A DNA stretch of 64,000 nt, from NCBI RefSeq assembly GCF_023156385.1, contig NZ_JAKZAK010000006.1:1-64000 (forward strand), given 5' to 3'. Position numbers and translations under genes: made by a program. Position 1 is the first letter of the stretch. Every line of letters begins with the position of its first letter. Source of the DNA: Marinobacter xestospongiae (lineage in GTDB: Bacteria; Pseudomonadota; Gammaproteobacteria; Pseudomonadales; Oleiphilaceae). Shown here one piece after another: positions 52,629 to 63,154 of this stretch. The notes below the pieces were generated by a model that was not told where the DNA came from, made no database searches, and worked only from the letters and a program-made list of their open reading frames with translations.

Positions 52629-54668
52629 ATGAGCTACCAGGTACTCGCCCGTAAGTGGCGCCCGCAAACATTCCAGGACATGGTAGGGCAGGAGCATGTG
52701 CTTCAGGCTCTGGTGCATGCACTGGAGACCCAACGGCTGCATCACGCCTATCTGTTTACCGGCACCCGAGGTGTGGGCAAGACCACCATCGGCAGGCTGC
52801 TGGCCCGTTGCCTGAACTGCGAAACCGGCATCACCCCGAATCCCTGCGGCGAATGCACAACCTGCCGAGAGATTATGGAGGGGCGTTTTGTCGATCTGAT
52901 CGAGATTGACGCCGCCTCACGAACCGGGGTGGATGACATGCGGGAACTGACGGACAACGTTCAGTACTCGCCGACTCGCGGCCGCTATAAGGTGTACCTC
53001 ATCGATGAGGTGCACATGCTCACCAACCAGTCATTCAATGCATTTCTGAAAACCCTGGAGGAGCCGCCAGAGCACGTCAAGTTCCTGCTGGCGACCACGG
53101 ACCCCCAGAAGCTGCCGGTTACTGTGCTGTCACGGTGTTTGCAGTTCAACCTCAAGCGCATGACGCCGGAGCATATCGCCGGTCACCTCAATCATGTGTT
53201 GTCCCAGGAGGGCATCCCGTTTGAAGAGGCCGCATTGTGGCTACTGGCACGGGCCGCCGATGGCAGCATGCGGGACGCGCTCAGTCTCACCGATCAGGCC
53301 ATTGCCTTCGGCAACCAGAAACTGGCGGCCAGTGATGTCAGCAGCATGCTGGGCACAATCGATCAGCGGGACATCGAGAAACTGGTGGATGCCCTGGTGG
53401 CCGGCGACGGCCCGGGACTGTTGTCGGAGATTCAGCGGGTGTCCGACTTTGCACCGGACTACGGCGTCATCCTGGCCGATCTGTTGTCCCTCTTTCATCG
53501 GGTCACCATGGAGCAGGTGGTTCCGGGCAGCGTTGATAATGCCCTGGGGGATGTCGGTAAAGTTCAGTCGCTGGCGCGCCAGCTCAGTGCCGAAGACGCC
53601 CAGCTGTTCTACCAGAGTGCACTGATGGGACGAAAAGACCTGGCAGTGACGCCGGACGCCCGCATGGGATTCGAAATGACCCTGCTGCGGATGCTGGCGT
53701 TTCGCCCCGGCGTTGAGCGTCGTGAACCGCCGACGATAGCGGCCCAGGGCGCGCCAGCGCTGCCGGAGAATGCCGATGAGCCTGGGCCGGCTCCGGCGCC
53801 TGTCGCCGACGCGGAGAAGGCACCATCGAGTGCGGCCGAGAGCCCGGCTGCCCCACCTGAGCCAGTGTCGCCCGTTTCATCAGCGCCAGCGCCATCAGAA
53901 CCCGCGCCGGAACCGACCGCATCCCCGGTCAGCGAGCCGAGCCGGGGCAGTGAGGCGGCTCCGCCCCAGCCGGTTGAGTCGTCACCAGCGGTCAACTCGA
54001 TGCCGGAATCTGCACCGGCGGAGGATGGCCCGCCCCCGGCCAGTTACGATGATCTGCCACCGGAATACCTGGCGTACAGCGAAGAGCCAGCAGCCCGGAA
54101 CCCGGCGCCGGAAGCGGTGACGCCGCCCGAGCCGGTAGCGCCGGCACCGTCCGTGCCAGACGCCGAGATGGCAGAATCCATGCCGGCACCGCCAGCACCA
54201 ACCGGGCAACCTGAACCAACCGAAGCCGTTCCTGCCAGCGACCAGCCGGAGGCGGCGGGGATGGATAGCCCCGCGCCAGCACCGGCAGCAGACGAATTCC
54301 ACTGGCCGCGGGATTTCCGTTCCCTGGGGATTGTCGGTATGCCGGGCAACCTGGCCAGCCACGCAGCCATGAGCCGGGACGGCGATACGGTCGTACTGAC
54401 GTTTGATGAGGGGCATGCCCGTCTGCTCAACGACCGTCACCAGGACCGTATTGCGGATGCCTTGCGTCAGTTCTTCGGTGACCAGGTGCAGCTCTCGGTA
54501 CGCCAGGGTCATCCCGGTGGAGACACCCCCGCGGCCTGGGAGCAGCGAGCGCGACAGGAGCGGCAGCAGGCGGCAGAAGCTTCCATCCAGAACGATCCCC
54601 ACGTACGTTCCATCGTGGAACGCTTTGAAGGCAGGGTGGTCGAAGACTCCATTAAACCGGTATCGTGA
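52629..54668 (+). CDS. dnaX: DNA polymerase III subunit tau (and gamma)
   Basis: A 679-residue clamp-loader subunit. The AAA+ domain has Walker A GTRGVGKTT, a four-Cys zinc module (CLNCETGITPNPCGECTTC), DEVHML as Walker B and LSRC as the SRC motif. After about residue 365 comes a 190-residue low-complexity Pro/Ala/Glu linker, then the C-terminal tau domain (FHWPRDFRSLGIVGMPGNLASHA) that contacts the polymerase alpha subunit. No A-rich slippery heptamer of the E. coli type was seen, so a frameshifted gamma product is not predicted that way. It is followed by ybaB and recR. Confidence 0.95.
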   Translation: MSYQVLARKWRPQTFQDMVGQEHVLQALVHALETQRLHHAYLFTGTRGVGKTTIGRLLARCLNCETGITPNPCGECTTCREIMEGRFVDLIEIDAASRTGVDDMRELTDNVQYSPTRGRYKVYLIDEVHMLTNQSFNAFLKTLEEPPEHVKFLLATTDPQKLPVTVLSRCLQFNLKRMTPEHIAGHLNHVLSQEGIPFEEAALWLLARAADGSMRDALSLTDQAIAFGNQKLAASDVSSMLGTIDQRDIEKLVDALVAGDGPGLLSEIQRVSDFAPDYGVILADLLSLFHRVTMEQVVPGSVDNALGDVGKVQSLARQLSAEDAQLFYQSALMGRKDLAVTPDARMGFEMTLLRMLAFRPGVERREPPTIAAQGAPALPENADEPGPAPAPVADAEKAPSSAAESPAAPPEPVSPVSSAPAPSEPAPEPTASPVSEPSRGSEAAPPQPVESSPAVNSMPESAPAEDGPPPASYDDLPPEYLAYSEEPAARNPAPEAVTPPEPVAPAPSVPDAEMAESMPAPPAPTGQPEPTEAVPASDQPEAAGMDSPAPAPAADEFHWPRDFRSLGIVGMPGNLASHAAMSRDGDTVVLTFDEGHARLLNDRHQDRIADALRQFFGDQVQLSVRQGHPGGDTPAAWEQRARQERQQAAEASIQNDPHVRSIVERFEGRVVEDSIKPVS

Positions 54669-54752
54669 TCCGCAGCCAACAAACGCCGTGGTAATGATGC
54701 CGAACCAGTTCACCCGGACTTCCGGGCAGGCAAGAACAGAGGTAGAAAGACG

Positions 54753-55076
54753 ATGATGAATGGCATGGGCGACCTGATGAAAAAGGCCCAGCAAATGCAG
54801 GAAGAGATGAAGAAGGCCCAGGAAGAGATCGCCAAGGCGGAAGTGACCGGCGAGGCCGGCGCGGGCCTGGTGAAAGTGACCATGAACGGCCGTCACGATG
54901 TCCGTAAGGTGGACATTGATCCCAGCCTGATGAGCGAAGAGCGTGAAGTGCTGGAAGATCTGCTGGCAGCGGCGGTTAACGATGCGGTGCGTCGTGTCGA
55001 GGCCAACCAGAAGGACAAGATGTCTGGCATGATGTCCGGAATGGGCATGCCGCCGGGCTTCAAGATGCCGTTCTAA
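54753..55076 (+). CDS. YbaB/EbfC nucleoid-associated protein
   Basis: A 107-residue DNA-binding protein of the YbaB/EbfC family. The N-terminal Met/Gln/Lys/Glu-rich amphipathic helix ([20 protein letters not shown]) and the core ([17 protein letters not shown]) are typical, as is the Met/Gly-rich tail. It acts as a dimer on DNA and is nearly always encoded between dnaX and recR, as here. Two adjacent ATG codons (54753, 54756) could start it. Confidence 0.95.
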   Translation: MMNGMGDLMKKAQQMQEEMKKAQEEIAKAEVTGEAGAGLVKVTMNGRHDVRKVDIDPSLMSEEREVLEDLLAAAVNDAVRRVEANQKDKMSGMMSGMGMPPGFKMPF

Positions 55077-55117
55077 GGGCTACTCGATGTTGATCACTTT
55101 GCAGCCGGGAGAGCAGC

Positions 55118-55720
55118 ATGGCTTTTAGTCCTCTGGTGGACGAGCTGGTGGAATCCCTGCGTTGTCTGCCCGGCGTTGGCCAGAAGACGGCCCAGCGGAT
55201 GGCCTTTCACCTGCTTGAGAAAGGACGCACCGGCGGCCATCGCCTGGCCGAGTCCCTGCAATCGGCGATGGACGGCGTTCGCCGCTGCGAGCGCTGCCAG
55301 AATTTCTCGGATACCCCGGTATGCGGGATCTGCGAGAATCCCAAGCGCGGTAACGGCACCATCTGTGTGGTGGAGAGCCCCTCTGACCTGTTGGCCATCG
55401 AGCAGGCCGGCGATTACCAGGGTGGCTACTTCGTATTGATGGGGCACCTGTCGCCCATCGATGGTATTGGACCGGCCGACATCGGCATCGAGTGCCTGCT
55501 GCAACGGATCAACGACGAGGACATTTCCGAACTGATCCTCGCCACCAACCCCACTGTCGAAGGTGAGGCCACGGCCCATTACATCGCCGATCGTCTGGAC
55601 GGTCGTGATGTATTGATCACCCGGCTGGCTCACGGTATCCCCGTGGGTGGCGAGCTGGGTTATGTGGATGGCTTCACCCTGACCCATGCCTTCCGCGGTC
55701 GCAAACCCCTGAGCGACTAG
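55118..55720 (+). CDS. recR: Recombination mediator protein RecR
   Basis: A 200-residue protein of the RecFOR pathway that helps load RecA at gaps. Helix-hairpin-helix region ([17 protein letters not shown]), a four-Cys zinc finger (Cys57, Cys60, Cys69, Cys72 in [16 protein letters not shown]), a Toprim domain ([27 protein letters not shown]) and the C-terminal ARGIPxGxELxYxD-type motif ([16 protein letters not shown]). Normal length; a GGGAGAG site precedes the ATG. Confidence 0.96.
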   Translation: MAFSPLVDELVESLRCLPGVGQKTAQRMAFHLLEKGRTGGHRLAESLQSAMDGVRRCERCQNFSDTPVCGICENPKRGNGTICVVESPSDLLAIEQAGDYQGGYFVLMGHLSPIDGIGPADIGIECLLQRINDEDISELILATNPTVEGEATAHYIADRLDGRDVLITRLAHGIPVGGELGYVDGFTLTHAFRGRKPLSD

Positions 55721-55743
55721 CCCCAACCCAGTCTCTATACACC

Positions 55744-56865
55744 ATGACCACTGATTCACAATCCCCTGCCTGCTGGCTTCATAGTTCTGCCGAACTGGAC
55801 GAAGTACTGGATAGGCTTGGCGATCAGCCACTGGCGCTGGACACCGAGTTTGAACGGGTATCCACCTTCTTTCCGATTCCCGGACTGGTACAGCTTGGTG
55901 TCGGTGAGGATTACTACCTGGTGGACCCGGACGTCGCCGCCGGCTCCACCCGCTTCCGGGATACCCTGGCGGATGCCGGCAAGACCAAGATCCTCTACGC
56001 CATGAGCGAAGACCTTGAGCTGTTTCGTCATTGGCTGGACATTGAGCCAGCCGGGCTACTGGACCTTCAGCTCGGAGCCGCGCTTGCCGGGGCGGGCTTC
56101 TCCGTTGGCTATGCCCGCCTGGTGGAAACCCTGTTCGGGGCGACCCTGGACAAGTCCGCTACCAGATCGGACTGGCTTGCACGTCCGTTAACGCCAGCGC
56201 AGGAACAGTACGCCCTGGATGACGTCCGTTTCCTGTTGCCGCTCTACCGCTGGGTGACCGAGTCTTTGGAGGCGCGTGGTCTGTTGCCCGCGCTGGCAGA
56301 AGAGACCGCACGGTTCGCCACCGACCTGGCTGCCCAGGATAATCCACAGCGCTATTACCTCAAGATTCGCGGAGGCTGGGCGTTAACTACCTCCAAGCAG
56401 CAGGTTTTGCAGAGACTTGCGCTCTGGCGTGAACAGGAGTGCCGGCGCCGGGATCGTCCCCGCAACCGGGTGGTGTCTGATGCGCTGCTGATCGCCATCG
56501 CAGACGCCATGCCGGCACGAGTGGGCGCACTGAACGGCATCAAGGACCTGCCAGCGCCGGTCGTTCGCCGTTACGGCGAACAGATTGTGGAGATGGTCAA
56601 CCAGCCGGTTGCGGCGGATGGCGACTTTGAAACCATCCGGCCGCCATTGACCCGGGAGCAGCAGAAGCTCTACAAGCGGGTAAAGGCGTGCTTTGTGTCG
56701 GCAGCGGAGACCGCGGATGTGCCCATTGAGCTGCTTGCTCCGCGCAAACGGCTGGAGTCCCTGGTGCAACAGGGCGAGGTTTCCGGCGAATGGCTGTCGG
56801 GCTGGCGCGGTCAACTGATCGAGCCGGTCCTTTCTGAGATTGAAGCGGAACTGCAACATGACTGA
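55744..56865 (+). CDS. rnd: Ribonuclease D
   Basis: A 373-residue 3'-5' exoribonuclease for tRNA 3' maturation. DEDD motifs: Exo I LALDTEFERV, Exo II region LYAMSEDLELF, Exo III EQYALDDVRFLLPLY with the Tyr of the DEDDy class. A first HRDC domain (about residues 205-285) and a second C-terminal one follow. Note MSEDLE where many homologues have an H-S/N-x-x-x-D form; the Asp is kept. The stop overlaps the ycgL start by 8 nt. Confidence 0.93.
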   Translation: MTTDSQSPACWLHSSAELDEVLDRLGDQPLALDTEFERVSTFFPIPGLVQLGVGEDYYLVDPDVAAGSTRFRDTLADAGKTKILYAMSEDLELFRHWLDIEPAGLLDLQLGAALAGAGFSVGYARLVETLFGATLDKSATRSDWLARPLTPAQEQYALDDVRFLLPLYRWVTESLEARGLLPALAEETARFATDLAAQDNPQRYYLKIRGGWALTTSKQQVLQRLALWREQECRRRDRPRNRVVSDALLIAIADAMPARVGALNGIKDLPAPVVRRYGEQIVEMVNQPVAADGDFETIRPPLTREQQKLYKRVKACFVSAAETADVPIELLAPRKRLESLVQQGEVSGEWLSGWRGQLIEPVLSEIEAELQHD

Positions 56866-57148
56866 TAAAACCTTTGTCTCTGTCTTTCGCAGCAGCAAGA
56901 AGGCAGACACCTATATCTTTGTACGGCGTGGCCATGACTGGTCGACATTGCCGGAGACGTTGCGCGAAATCTTTGGCCAGCCGGTGCATTCGATGGACCT
57001 TGTGCTGACGCCTGAGCGCAAGCTGGCGAGAACCACGGGGCAGGCCGTTCTCGAGGCTATCGAAGATAAGGATTTTTACCTGCAAATGCCTGAAGAACTG
57101 GAAAGTTATGTCGTAGAATTTAAGGAAAAGCTCAAGGACAGAAGATGA
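56858..57148 (+). CDS. YcgL domain-containing protein
   Basis: A 96-residue protein of the YcgL family: FVSVFRSSKKADTYIFVRRG, LTPERKLARTTGQAVL and DFYLQMPEELESYVVEFKEK. The fold is known in the family but the function is not. Start: ATG 56858, overlapping the rnd stop by 8 nt; an upstream in-frame ATG (56840) lies inside rnd. The 3' end overlaps the YcgN-family gene by 4 nt. The rnd-ycgL-ycgN order is conserved in many gammaproteobacteria. Confidence 0.92.
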   Translation: MTDKTFVSVFRSSKKADTYIFVRRGHDWSTLPETLREIFGQPVHSMDLVLTPERKLARTTGQAVLEAIEDKDFYLQMPEELESYVVEFKEKLKDRR

Positions 57149-57591
57149 TAGCGGCCATCCCGTTCTGGCAGCGGAAGCGACTCCATGAGATGAGCCCCAC
57201 GGAATGGGAATCGCTGTGCGATGGTTGCGGCAAGTGCTGCCTTGCCAAGCTGGAAGACGAGGACACCGGCGAGGTATACCATACCGACCTGGTGTGCCGG
57301 TATATGGATCAGGAGAGCTGTCAGTGCACGGTGTATGCCACCCGCCTGGCGAAGGTGCCTGGTTGTACCGTTCTGACCCCGGCCACGGTGGGTGACTACC
57401 AATGGTTACCCTATACCTGCGCCTACCGCACACTTCACGAAGGACGTCCTCTGGCGGACTGGCACCCGCTGGTATCCGGTGATCCGGACAGCGTTCACGC
57501 TGCCGGCGTATCGGTCCGGCACCGGGTCTTATCCGAAGACCGGGTGCCGGAAGAGGACTGGGAAGAACATATTATTCACTGGGTTCTGTAA
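57145..57591 (+). CDS. YcgN-family cysteine cluster protein (UPF0260)
   Basis: A 148-residue protein with the CxxCxxCC-type cluster (LCDGCGKCCL, residues 25-33) and further Cys at VCRYM, CQCTVY, PGCTV and YTCAYR, which together may bind zinc or an Fe-S centre. The family signature WESLCDGCGKCC and the ending VRHRVLSED match UPF0260. Function unknown. It overlaps ycgL by 4 nt (ATGA) and is followed immediately by a small membrane protein gene. Confidence 0.92.
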   Translation: MIAAIPFWQRKRLHEMSPTEWESLCDGCGKCCLAKLEDEDTGEVYHTDLVCRYMDQESCQCTVYATRLAKVPGCTVLTPATVGDYQWLPYTCAYRTLHEGRPLADWHPLVSGDPDSVHAAGVSVRHRVLSEDRVPEEDWEEHIIHWVL

Positions 57592-57936
57592 ATGATGAAT
57601 GCGGAAGCACAACTGGCGTATGGCATATTCTGGGGAATCTACATCCTGGGTTTTCTGGTGTTTTTCTATGTGATGAGCCGGTTCTTCCGACTCCTGCCGC
57701 TTTATGGATTGCGGACCCTGCTGCAGGCAGTGCTGATCGTCGCCATCGCGACGCCGGTGGAATCCTCCGAGGTGGCGGGGTGGTGGATACCTGCCTGGTT
57801 GCATGGCGGTTATGAGGCCATACTGGGTAATGCCGAGGAGGCGGCCAGGGCATTCTTCAACATGGGACTGGCTGCCATGGTAATGACCCTGGTCTGGTTA
57901 CTGGATCTGGTTCGTTATCGTCTGACCCGGCGCTGA
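57592..57936 (+). CDS. Small membrane protein of unknown function
   Basis: A 114-residue protein beginning directly at the stop of the YcgN gene. It has three hydrophobic segments: residues about 9-30 (YGIFWGIYILGFLVFFYVM), 38-55 (LYGLRTLLQAVLIVAIA) and 88-106 (FNMGLAAMVMTLVWLLDLV). No known domain was recognised. Its position suggests association with the downstream VWA/MoxR genes or with the ycgN operon; nothing further can be said. Confidence 0.8.
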   Translation: MMNAEAQLAYGIFWGIYILGFLVFFYVMSRFFRLLPLYGLRTLLQAVLIVAIATPVESSEVAGWWIPAWLHGGYEAILGNAEEAARAFFNMGLAAMVMTLVWLLDLVRYRLTRR

Positions 57937-57960
57937 CACAGCACTGATTCAGGAGACACT

Positions 57961-60057
<2,097 letters not shown>

Positions 60058-60116
60058 TCGTCGGGCTATCGGGCCGAATTCGACGCGATACGAATAGAAA
60101 AGGACGCAGGCTAAGG

Positions 60117-60146
60117 TTTTCAGTCCGGTAGGCGTCCGGCTATACT
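60117..60146 (+). promoter_or_regulatory. Candidate sigma-70 promoter of the moxR-coxE pair
   Basis: TTTTCA (60117-60122), an 18-nt spacer and TATACT (60141-60146) lie 43 nt before the MoxR ATG, within a 131-nt gap after the VWA gene. Confidence 0.5.
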
Positions 60147-60188
60147 CGGCCGCCAGATCCGACGATAACAGCAACAGGAATCGACCGT

Positions 60189-61031
60189 ATGAAGTTCACC
60201 GGCTCCGACAAGTACGTCGCCACCAATGACCTGCAAATGGCCGTTAACGCAGCCATTTCTCTGCAACGCCCGCTGCTGATCAAAGGCGAGCCCGGCACCG
60301 GCAAGACGCTGCTGGCCGAGGAGATGGCGGCTGCCCTGGGCATGAGACTGATCCCGTGGCACATCAAGTCCACCACCAAGGCCCAGCAGGGACTGTACGA
60401 GTACGATGCGGTTTCACGGCTGCGGGATTCCCAGCTCGGCGACGAGAAGGTCAAGGATATCCGCAACTACATCGTCAAGGGTAAGCTCTGGGAAGCGTTT
60501 GAAGCCGACGAGCAGGTGGTGCTGCTGATTGACGAGATCGACAAGGCCGACATCGAGTTTCCCAACGATCTGCTGTTGGAACTCGACCGCATGGAATTCT
60601 TCGTCTACGAGACTCAGGAGTTCGTCAAGGCGAAGAAACGTCCGATTGTGGTGATCACCAGTAACAATGAGAAGGAACTGCCCGATGCTTTCCTGCGTCG
60701 CTGCTTCTTCCACTACATCAATTTCCCGGACCACGACACCATGCAGAGCATCGTGGATGTGCACTTCCCCAATATCCAGCAGGAAGTGGTACGGGATGCC
60801 CTGGAAGTGTTCTTTGATGTTCGCAAGGTACCGGGGCTCAAGAAGAAGCCTTCCACCTCTGAGTTGATTGACTGGCTCAAGCTGCTGATGGCGGATGACC
60901 TGTCTGCCAAGATGCTCCAGGACAAGGACGCTGGCAGCGCGCTACCGCCGCTTTATGGCGCACTGGTCAAGAATGAGCAGGACGTTCACCTGCTGCAGAA
61001 GCTGGCGTTCATGGCGCGCCGCCGCAGCTGA
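60189..61031 (+). CDS. MoxR-family AAA+ ATPase
   Basis: A 280-residue AAA+ ATPase. Walker A is GEPGTGKT (residues 33-40), Walker B VVLLIDEIDKAD, sensor 1 VVITSNNEKELPDAFLRR with the arginine finger. MoxR proteins act as chaperone-like ATPases that insert metals or remodel partners together with VWA proteins. The partner here is the CoxE-like VWA gene 53 nt downstream, and possibly the VWA protein upstream. Confidence 0.92.
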   Translation: MKFTGSDKYVATNDLQMAVNAAISLQRPLLIKGEPGTGKTLLAEEMAAALGMRLIPWHIKSTTKAQQGLYEYDAVSRLRDSQLGDEKVKDIRNYIVKGKLWEAFEADEQVVLLIDEIDKADIEFPNDLLLELDRMEFFVYETQEFVKAKKRPIVVITSNNEKELPDAFLRRCFFHYINFPDHDTMQSIVDVHFPNIQQEVVRDALEVFFDVRKVPGLKKKPSTSELIDWLKLLMADDLSAKMLQDKDAGSALPPLYGALVKNEQDVHLLQKLAFMARRRS

Positions 61032-61084
61032 TTGAGGGGGTGCCACGGTGCACCCCACCATTCATTCAGGGCAGGGGACCTACC

Positions 61085-62263
61085 ATGCTGATCGACTTTT
61101 TTCTGGAAATCCGACGTGCCAAAGTGCCCGCCAGCCTGCGGGAGTTTCTGGATCTGCTGGAGGCCCTGAAAAGCCGGCTGGCCTTCGCCGATATGGAAGA
61201 ATTCTATTACCTTTCCCGATTGTGTCTGGTAAAGGATGAGCGTCATTTCGACAAGTTTGACCGGGCCTTTGATGCCTATTTCAAGGGGATTGAAAACCTC
61301 GACGAACTGCTTGAGGCGCTGATCCCGGAAGACTGGTTGCGGGCCGAGTTCGAGAAACAGCTGTCTGACGAGGAAAAGGCCAGGATCGACTCCCTTGGTG
61401 GCCTGGAAGAGCTCATTGAAGCCTTCAAGCAGCGAATGGAAGAGCAGAAGGAACGTCACCAGGGTGGCAACAAATGGATCGGCACCGGTGGCACCTCGCC
61501 ATTCGGAGCCAACGGCTATAACCCCGAAGGTTTCCGCATTGGCCAGAAGGACGGCCGTCAAGGCCGCGCCGTCAAGGTCTGGGAGAAGCGCCAGTTCCGT
61601 GACCTGGACGATGGCATTACGCTGGGTATCCGCAACATCAAGGTGGCGCTGCGCCGGCTTCGCAAATTTGCCCGTCAGGGCGCCGCGGATCAGCTGGATT
61701 TGGACGACACCATTGCCTCCACAGCCCGCAACGCCGGTTACCTGGATCTGAAGATGGTGCCGGAGCGCCACAACGCGGTGAAGGTGCTGATCTTCTTTGA
61801 CGTCGGTGGTTCAATGGACCCCCATGTGCGGGTGTGTGAAGAGCTGTTCTCCGCCGCAAGGCTGGAGTTCAAGCACATGGAGTACTTCTATTTTCACAAC
61901 TTCATTTATGAGAGCGTCTGGACCAACAACATTCGCCGGATGAATGAAACCACAGACACCTGGGACATCCTCCACAAGTATTCACCGGACTACAAAGTGA
62001 TCTTTGTCGGTGATGCCACCATGGCTCCCTACGAAGTTTCCCACCCCGGAGGCTCTATCGAGCACTGGAATGAAGAGGCCGGTGCCACCTGGATGCAACG
62101 GGTAACCGACCACTTCCGTAAAGTCGTGTGGCTGAATCCGTTGCCAGAGAGTTACTGGGGGCAGGGCGGCTCCCTGGGCATGACCCGCCAATTGGTGTCG
62201 GATCACATGTACCCGCTGACGATCGACGGCCTTGAATCCGCCATGCGGCACCTCAGCAAGTAA
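61085..62263 (+). CDS. CoxE-like VWA-domain protein
   Basis: A 392-residue cytoplasmic protein of the VWA/CoxE-like group. An N-terminal helical region (FFLEIRRAKVPASLREFLDLLEAL) precedes a basic linker with ALRRLRKFARQGA. The C-terminal VWA domain begins VLIFFDVGGSMDPHV; its MIDAS is DxGxS rather than DxSxS, a substitution typical of this family. Start: ATG 61085, with AGGGGA 7 nt upstream; an earlier in-frame ATG (61040) has no ribosome site. It pairs with the MoxR ATPase gene upstream, a standard MoxR-CoxE arrangement. The target metalloenzyme or complex is unknown. Confidence 0.88.
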   Translation: MLIDFFLEIRRAKVPASLREFLDLLEALKSRLAFADMEEFYYLSRLCLVKDERHFDKFDRAFDAYFKGIENLDELLEALIPEDWLRAEFEKQLSDEEKARIDSLGGLEELIEAFKQRMEEQKERHQGGNKWIGTGGTSPFGANGYNPEGFRIGQKDGRQGRAVKVWEKRQFRDLDDGITLGIRNIKVALRRLRKFARQGAADQLDLDDTIASTARNAGYLDLKMVPERHNAVKVLIFFDVGGSMDPHVRVCEELFSAARLEFKHMEYFYFHNFIYESVWTNNIRRMNETTDTWDILHKYSPDYKVIFVGDATMAPYEVSHPGGSIEHWNEEAGATWMQRVTDHFRKVVWLNPLPESYWGQGGSLGMTRQLVSDHMYPLTIDGLESAMRHLSK

Positions 62264-62293
62264 GCAGAATCCCCGGGAGAGGGGCGCCCAGGC

Positions 62294-62326
62294 AAAAAAA
62301 AAGCCGATGCGGTTGAGGGCATCGGC
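62294..62326 (-). terminator. Orphan intrinsic terminator on the minus strand
   Basis: On the minus strand GCCGATGC-CCTCAACC-GCATCGGC (8-bp perfect stem) is followed by nine T residues. On the + strand the hairpin is followed by AAAGC, with no T run, so it does not serve the upstream + strand gene. No minus-strand gene precedes it. Confidence 0.85.
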
Positions 62327-62416
62327 AAAGCTCGGCATATCAAGCGGTCGGCGCCCTTGGGCGCTACCGCCACCCTGGCTGAAGCAATCGCGAGGCCATG
62401 TCTTAATTTTTCAGTA

Positions 62417-62434
62417 TTTTCAGTGGCCTGAAAA
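62417..62434. promoter_or_regulatory. 18-bp dyad TTTTCAG-TGGC-CTGAAAA
   Basis: A perfect 7-bp inverted repeat with a 4-nt centre in an AT-rich stretch, about 150 nt before the next + strand gene and about 90 nt upstream of the orphan minus-strand terminator. It looks like an operator for a dimeric regulator; no assignment is possible. Confidence 0.4.
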
Positions 62435-62586
62435 TCTCCAGCTGATCCGGCTGGGTGTTTTCTCCCTCCAATCATCACCTCGCTGTAAAAATCCCCGACG
62501 AACACCGGTTTTCCATTTGGTGACCTGGATACCGTTCTTGTCAGTTTCCCAGTGTTACTCTCCATATACCTTTTGTTACAGAGTAC

Positions 62587-63138
62587 ATGCGGAAGCAGGC
62601 AGTTATGACGGCAACAGGTTTGTACGCGCCGGGCTGGCAGCGCCTTGCCCTGGCATCGGTGATGGTTGTCTCGGCATGGTCCGGGGCGGCATGCGCCGAA
62701 GCACTGGATCAACGGATTGATCGGCTCAAGTCCGAGGTGTCACAACTGAGTGAATCCCTGTTCACTCTGGAGCAGCAAGTGCTGCATCCCGCTGATACCC
62801 GGCTTTCTGTCTTTCTATCGCTGGATAATGTCGAGGCGCTGGAGCTTGACTCCATCGAACTCAGCATCGACGGCAAGCCAGCAGCATCCTATCTCTACAG
62901 TGCCCGTGAACTGAGGTCCCTGCAGGCCGGCAGTCTGCAACAGCTGTATGTCGGCAACGTGGCATTAGGGCCCCATACCCTGTCGGTGACCTTGACCGGC
63001 CAGGGCGCCAACGACCGCTACCTGCGCCGGGAAACCGAATTGGATTTCCGTAAGCGAAGTGGCGAAGCGCACCTGGAACTGGTTATCGCCGCGGAGGCGC
63101 CGGACTTTGAACCGGAAGTCCTGCTCAATCACTGGTAG
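62587..63138 (+). CDS. Secreted protein of unknown function with short coiled coil
   Basis: A 183-residue protein. An N-terminal signal peptide (LALASVMVVSAWSGAACA) is followed by a short heptad-like helix (LDQRIDRLKSEVSQLSESLFTLEQQVL) and a beta-rich domain (RLSVFLSLDNVEALELDSIELSIDGK, VALGPHTLSVTLTGQG) that resembles a small immunoglobulin-like fold. No family is recognised with confidence. Start could be ATG 62587 or ATG 62605. It is followed after 16 nt by a TPR protein, and the two probably form a periplasmic pair. Confidence 0.8.
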   Translation: MRKQAVMTATGLYAPGWQRLALASVMVVSAWSGAACAEALDQRIDRLKSEVSQLSESLFTLEQQVLHPADTRLSVFLSLDNVEALELDSIELSIDGKPAASYLYSARELRSLQAGSLQQLYVGNVALGPHTLSVTLTGQGANDRYLRRETELDFRKRSGEAHLELVIAAEAPDFEPEVLLNHW

Positions 63139-63154
63139 TTGGCCTGGAGGTAGC

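Larger units (their letters stand above)
62264..62586. other. 323-bp intergenic region with a minus-strand terminator and a dyad
   Basis: No supported gene is present on either strand. The region holds a strong terminator pointing left (62294-62326), the dyad TTTTCAG-TGGC-CTGAAAA (62417-62434) and TGTTACA (62574-62580) close to the next start. A small RNA on the minus strand, ending at the terminator, would account for its first part. Confidence 0.5.

Noticed and set aside
53700..54300. Programmed frameshift in dnaX for the gamma subunit
   Set aside because: No A-AAA-AAG type slippery run was found in the linker region.
53982..54896. Minus-strand frame of about 300 codons over the dnaX linker and ybaB
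   Set aside because: It arises from the GC-rich low-complexity linker; no domain, no ribosome site, and it runs antisense to two certain genes.
62203..62712. Minus-strand frame of about 170 codons in the 62.3-62.6 kb gap
   Set aside because: It starts inside the next gene and runs through the orphan terminator into the CoxE-like gene; composition is not protein-like.
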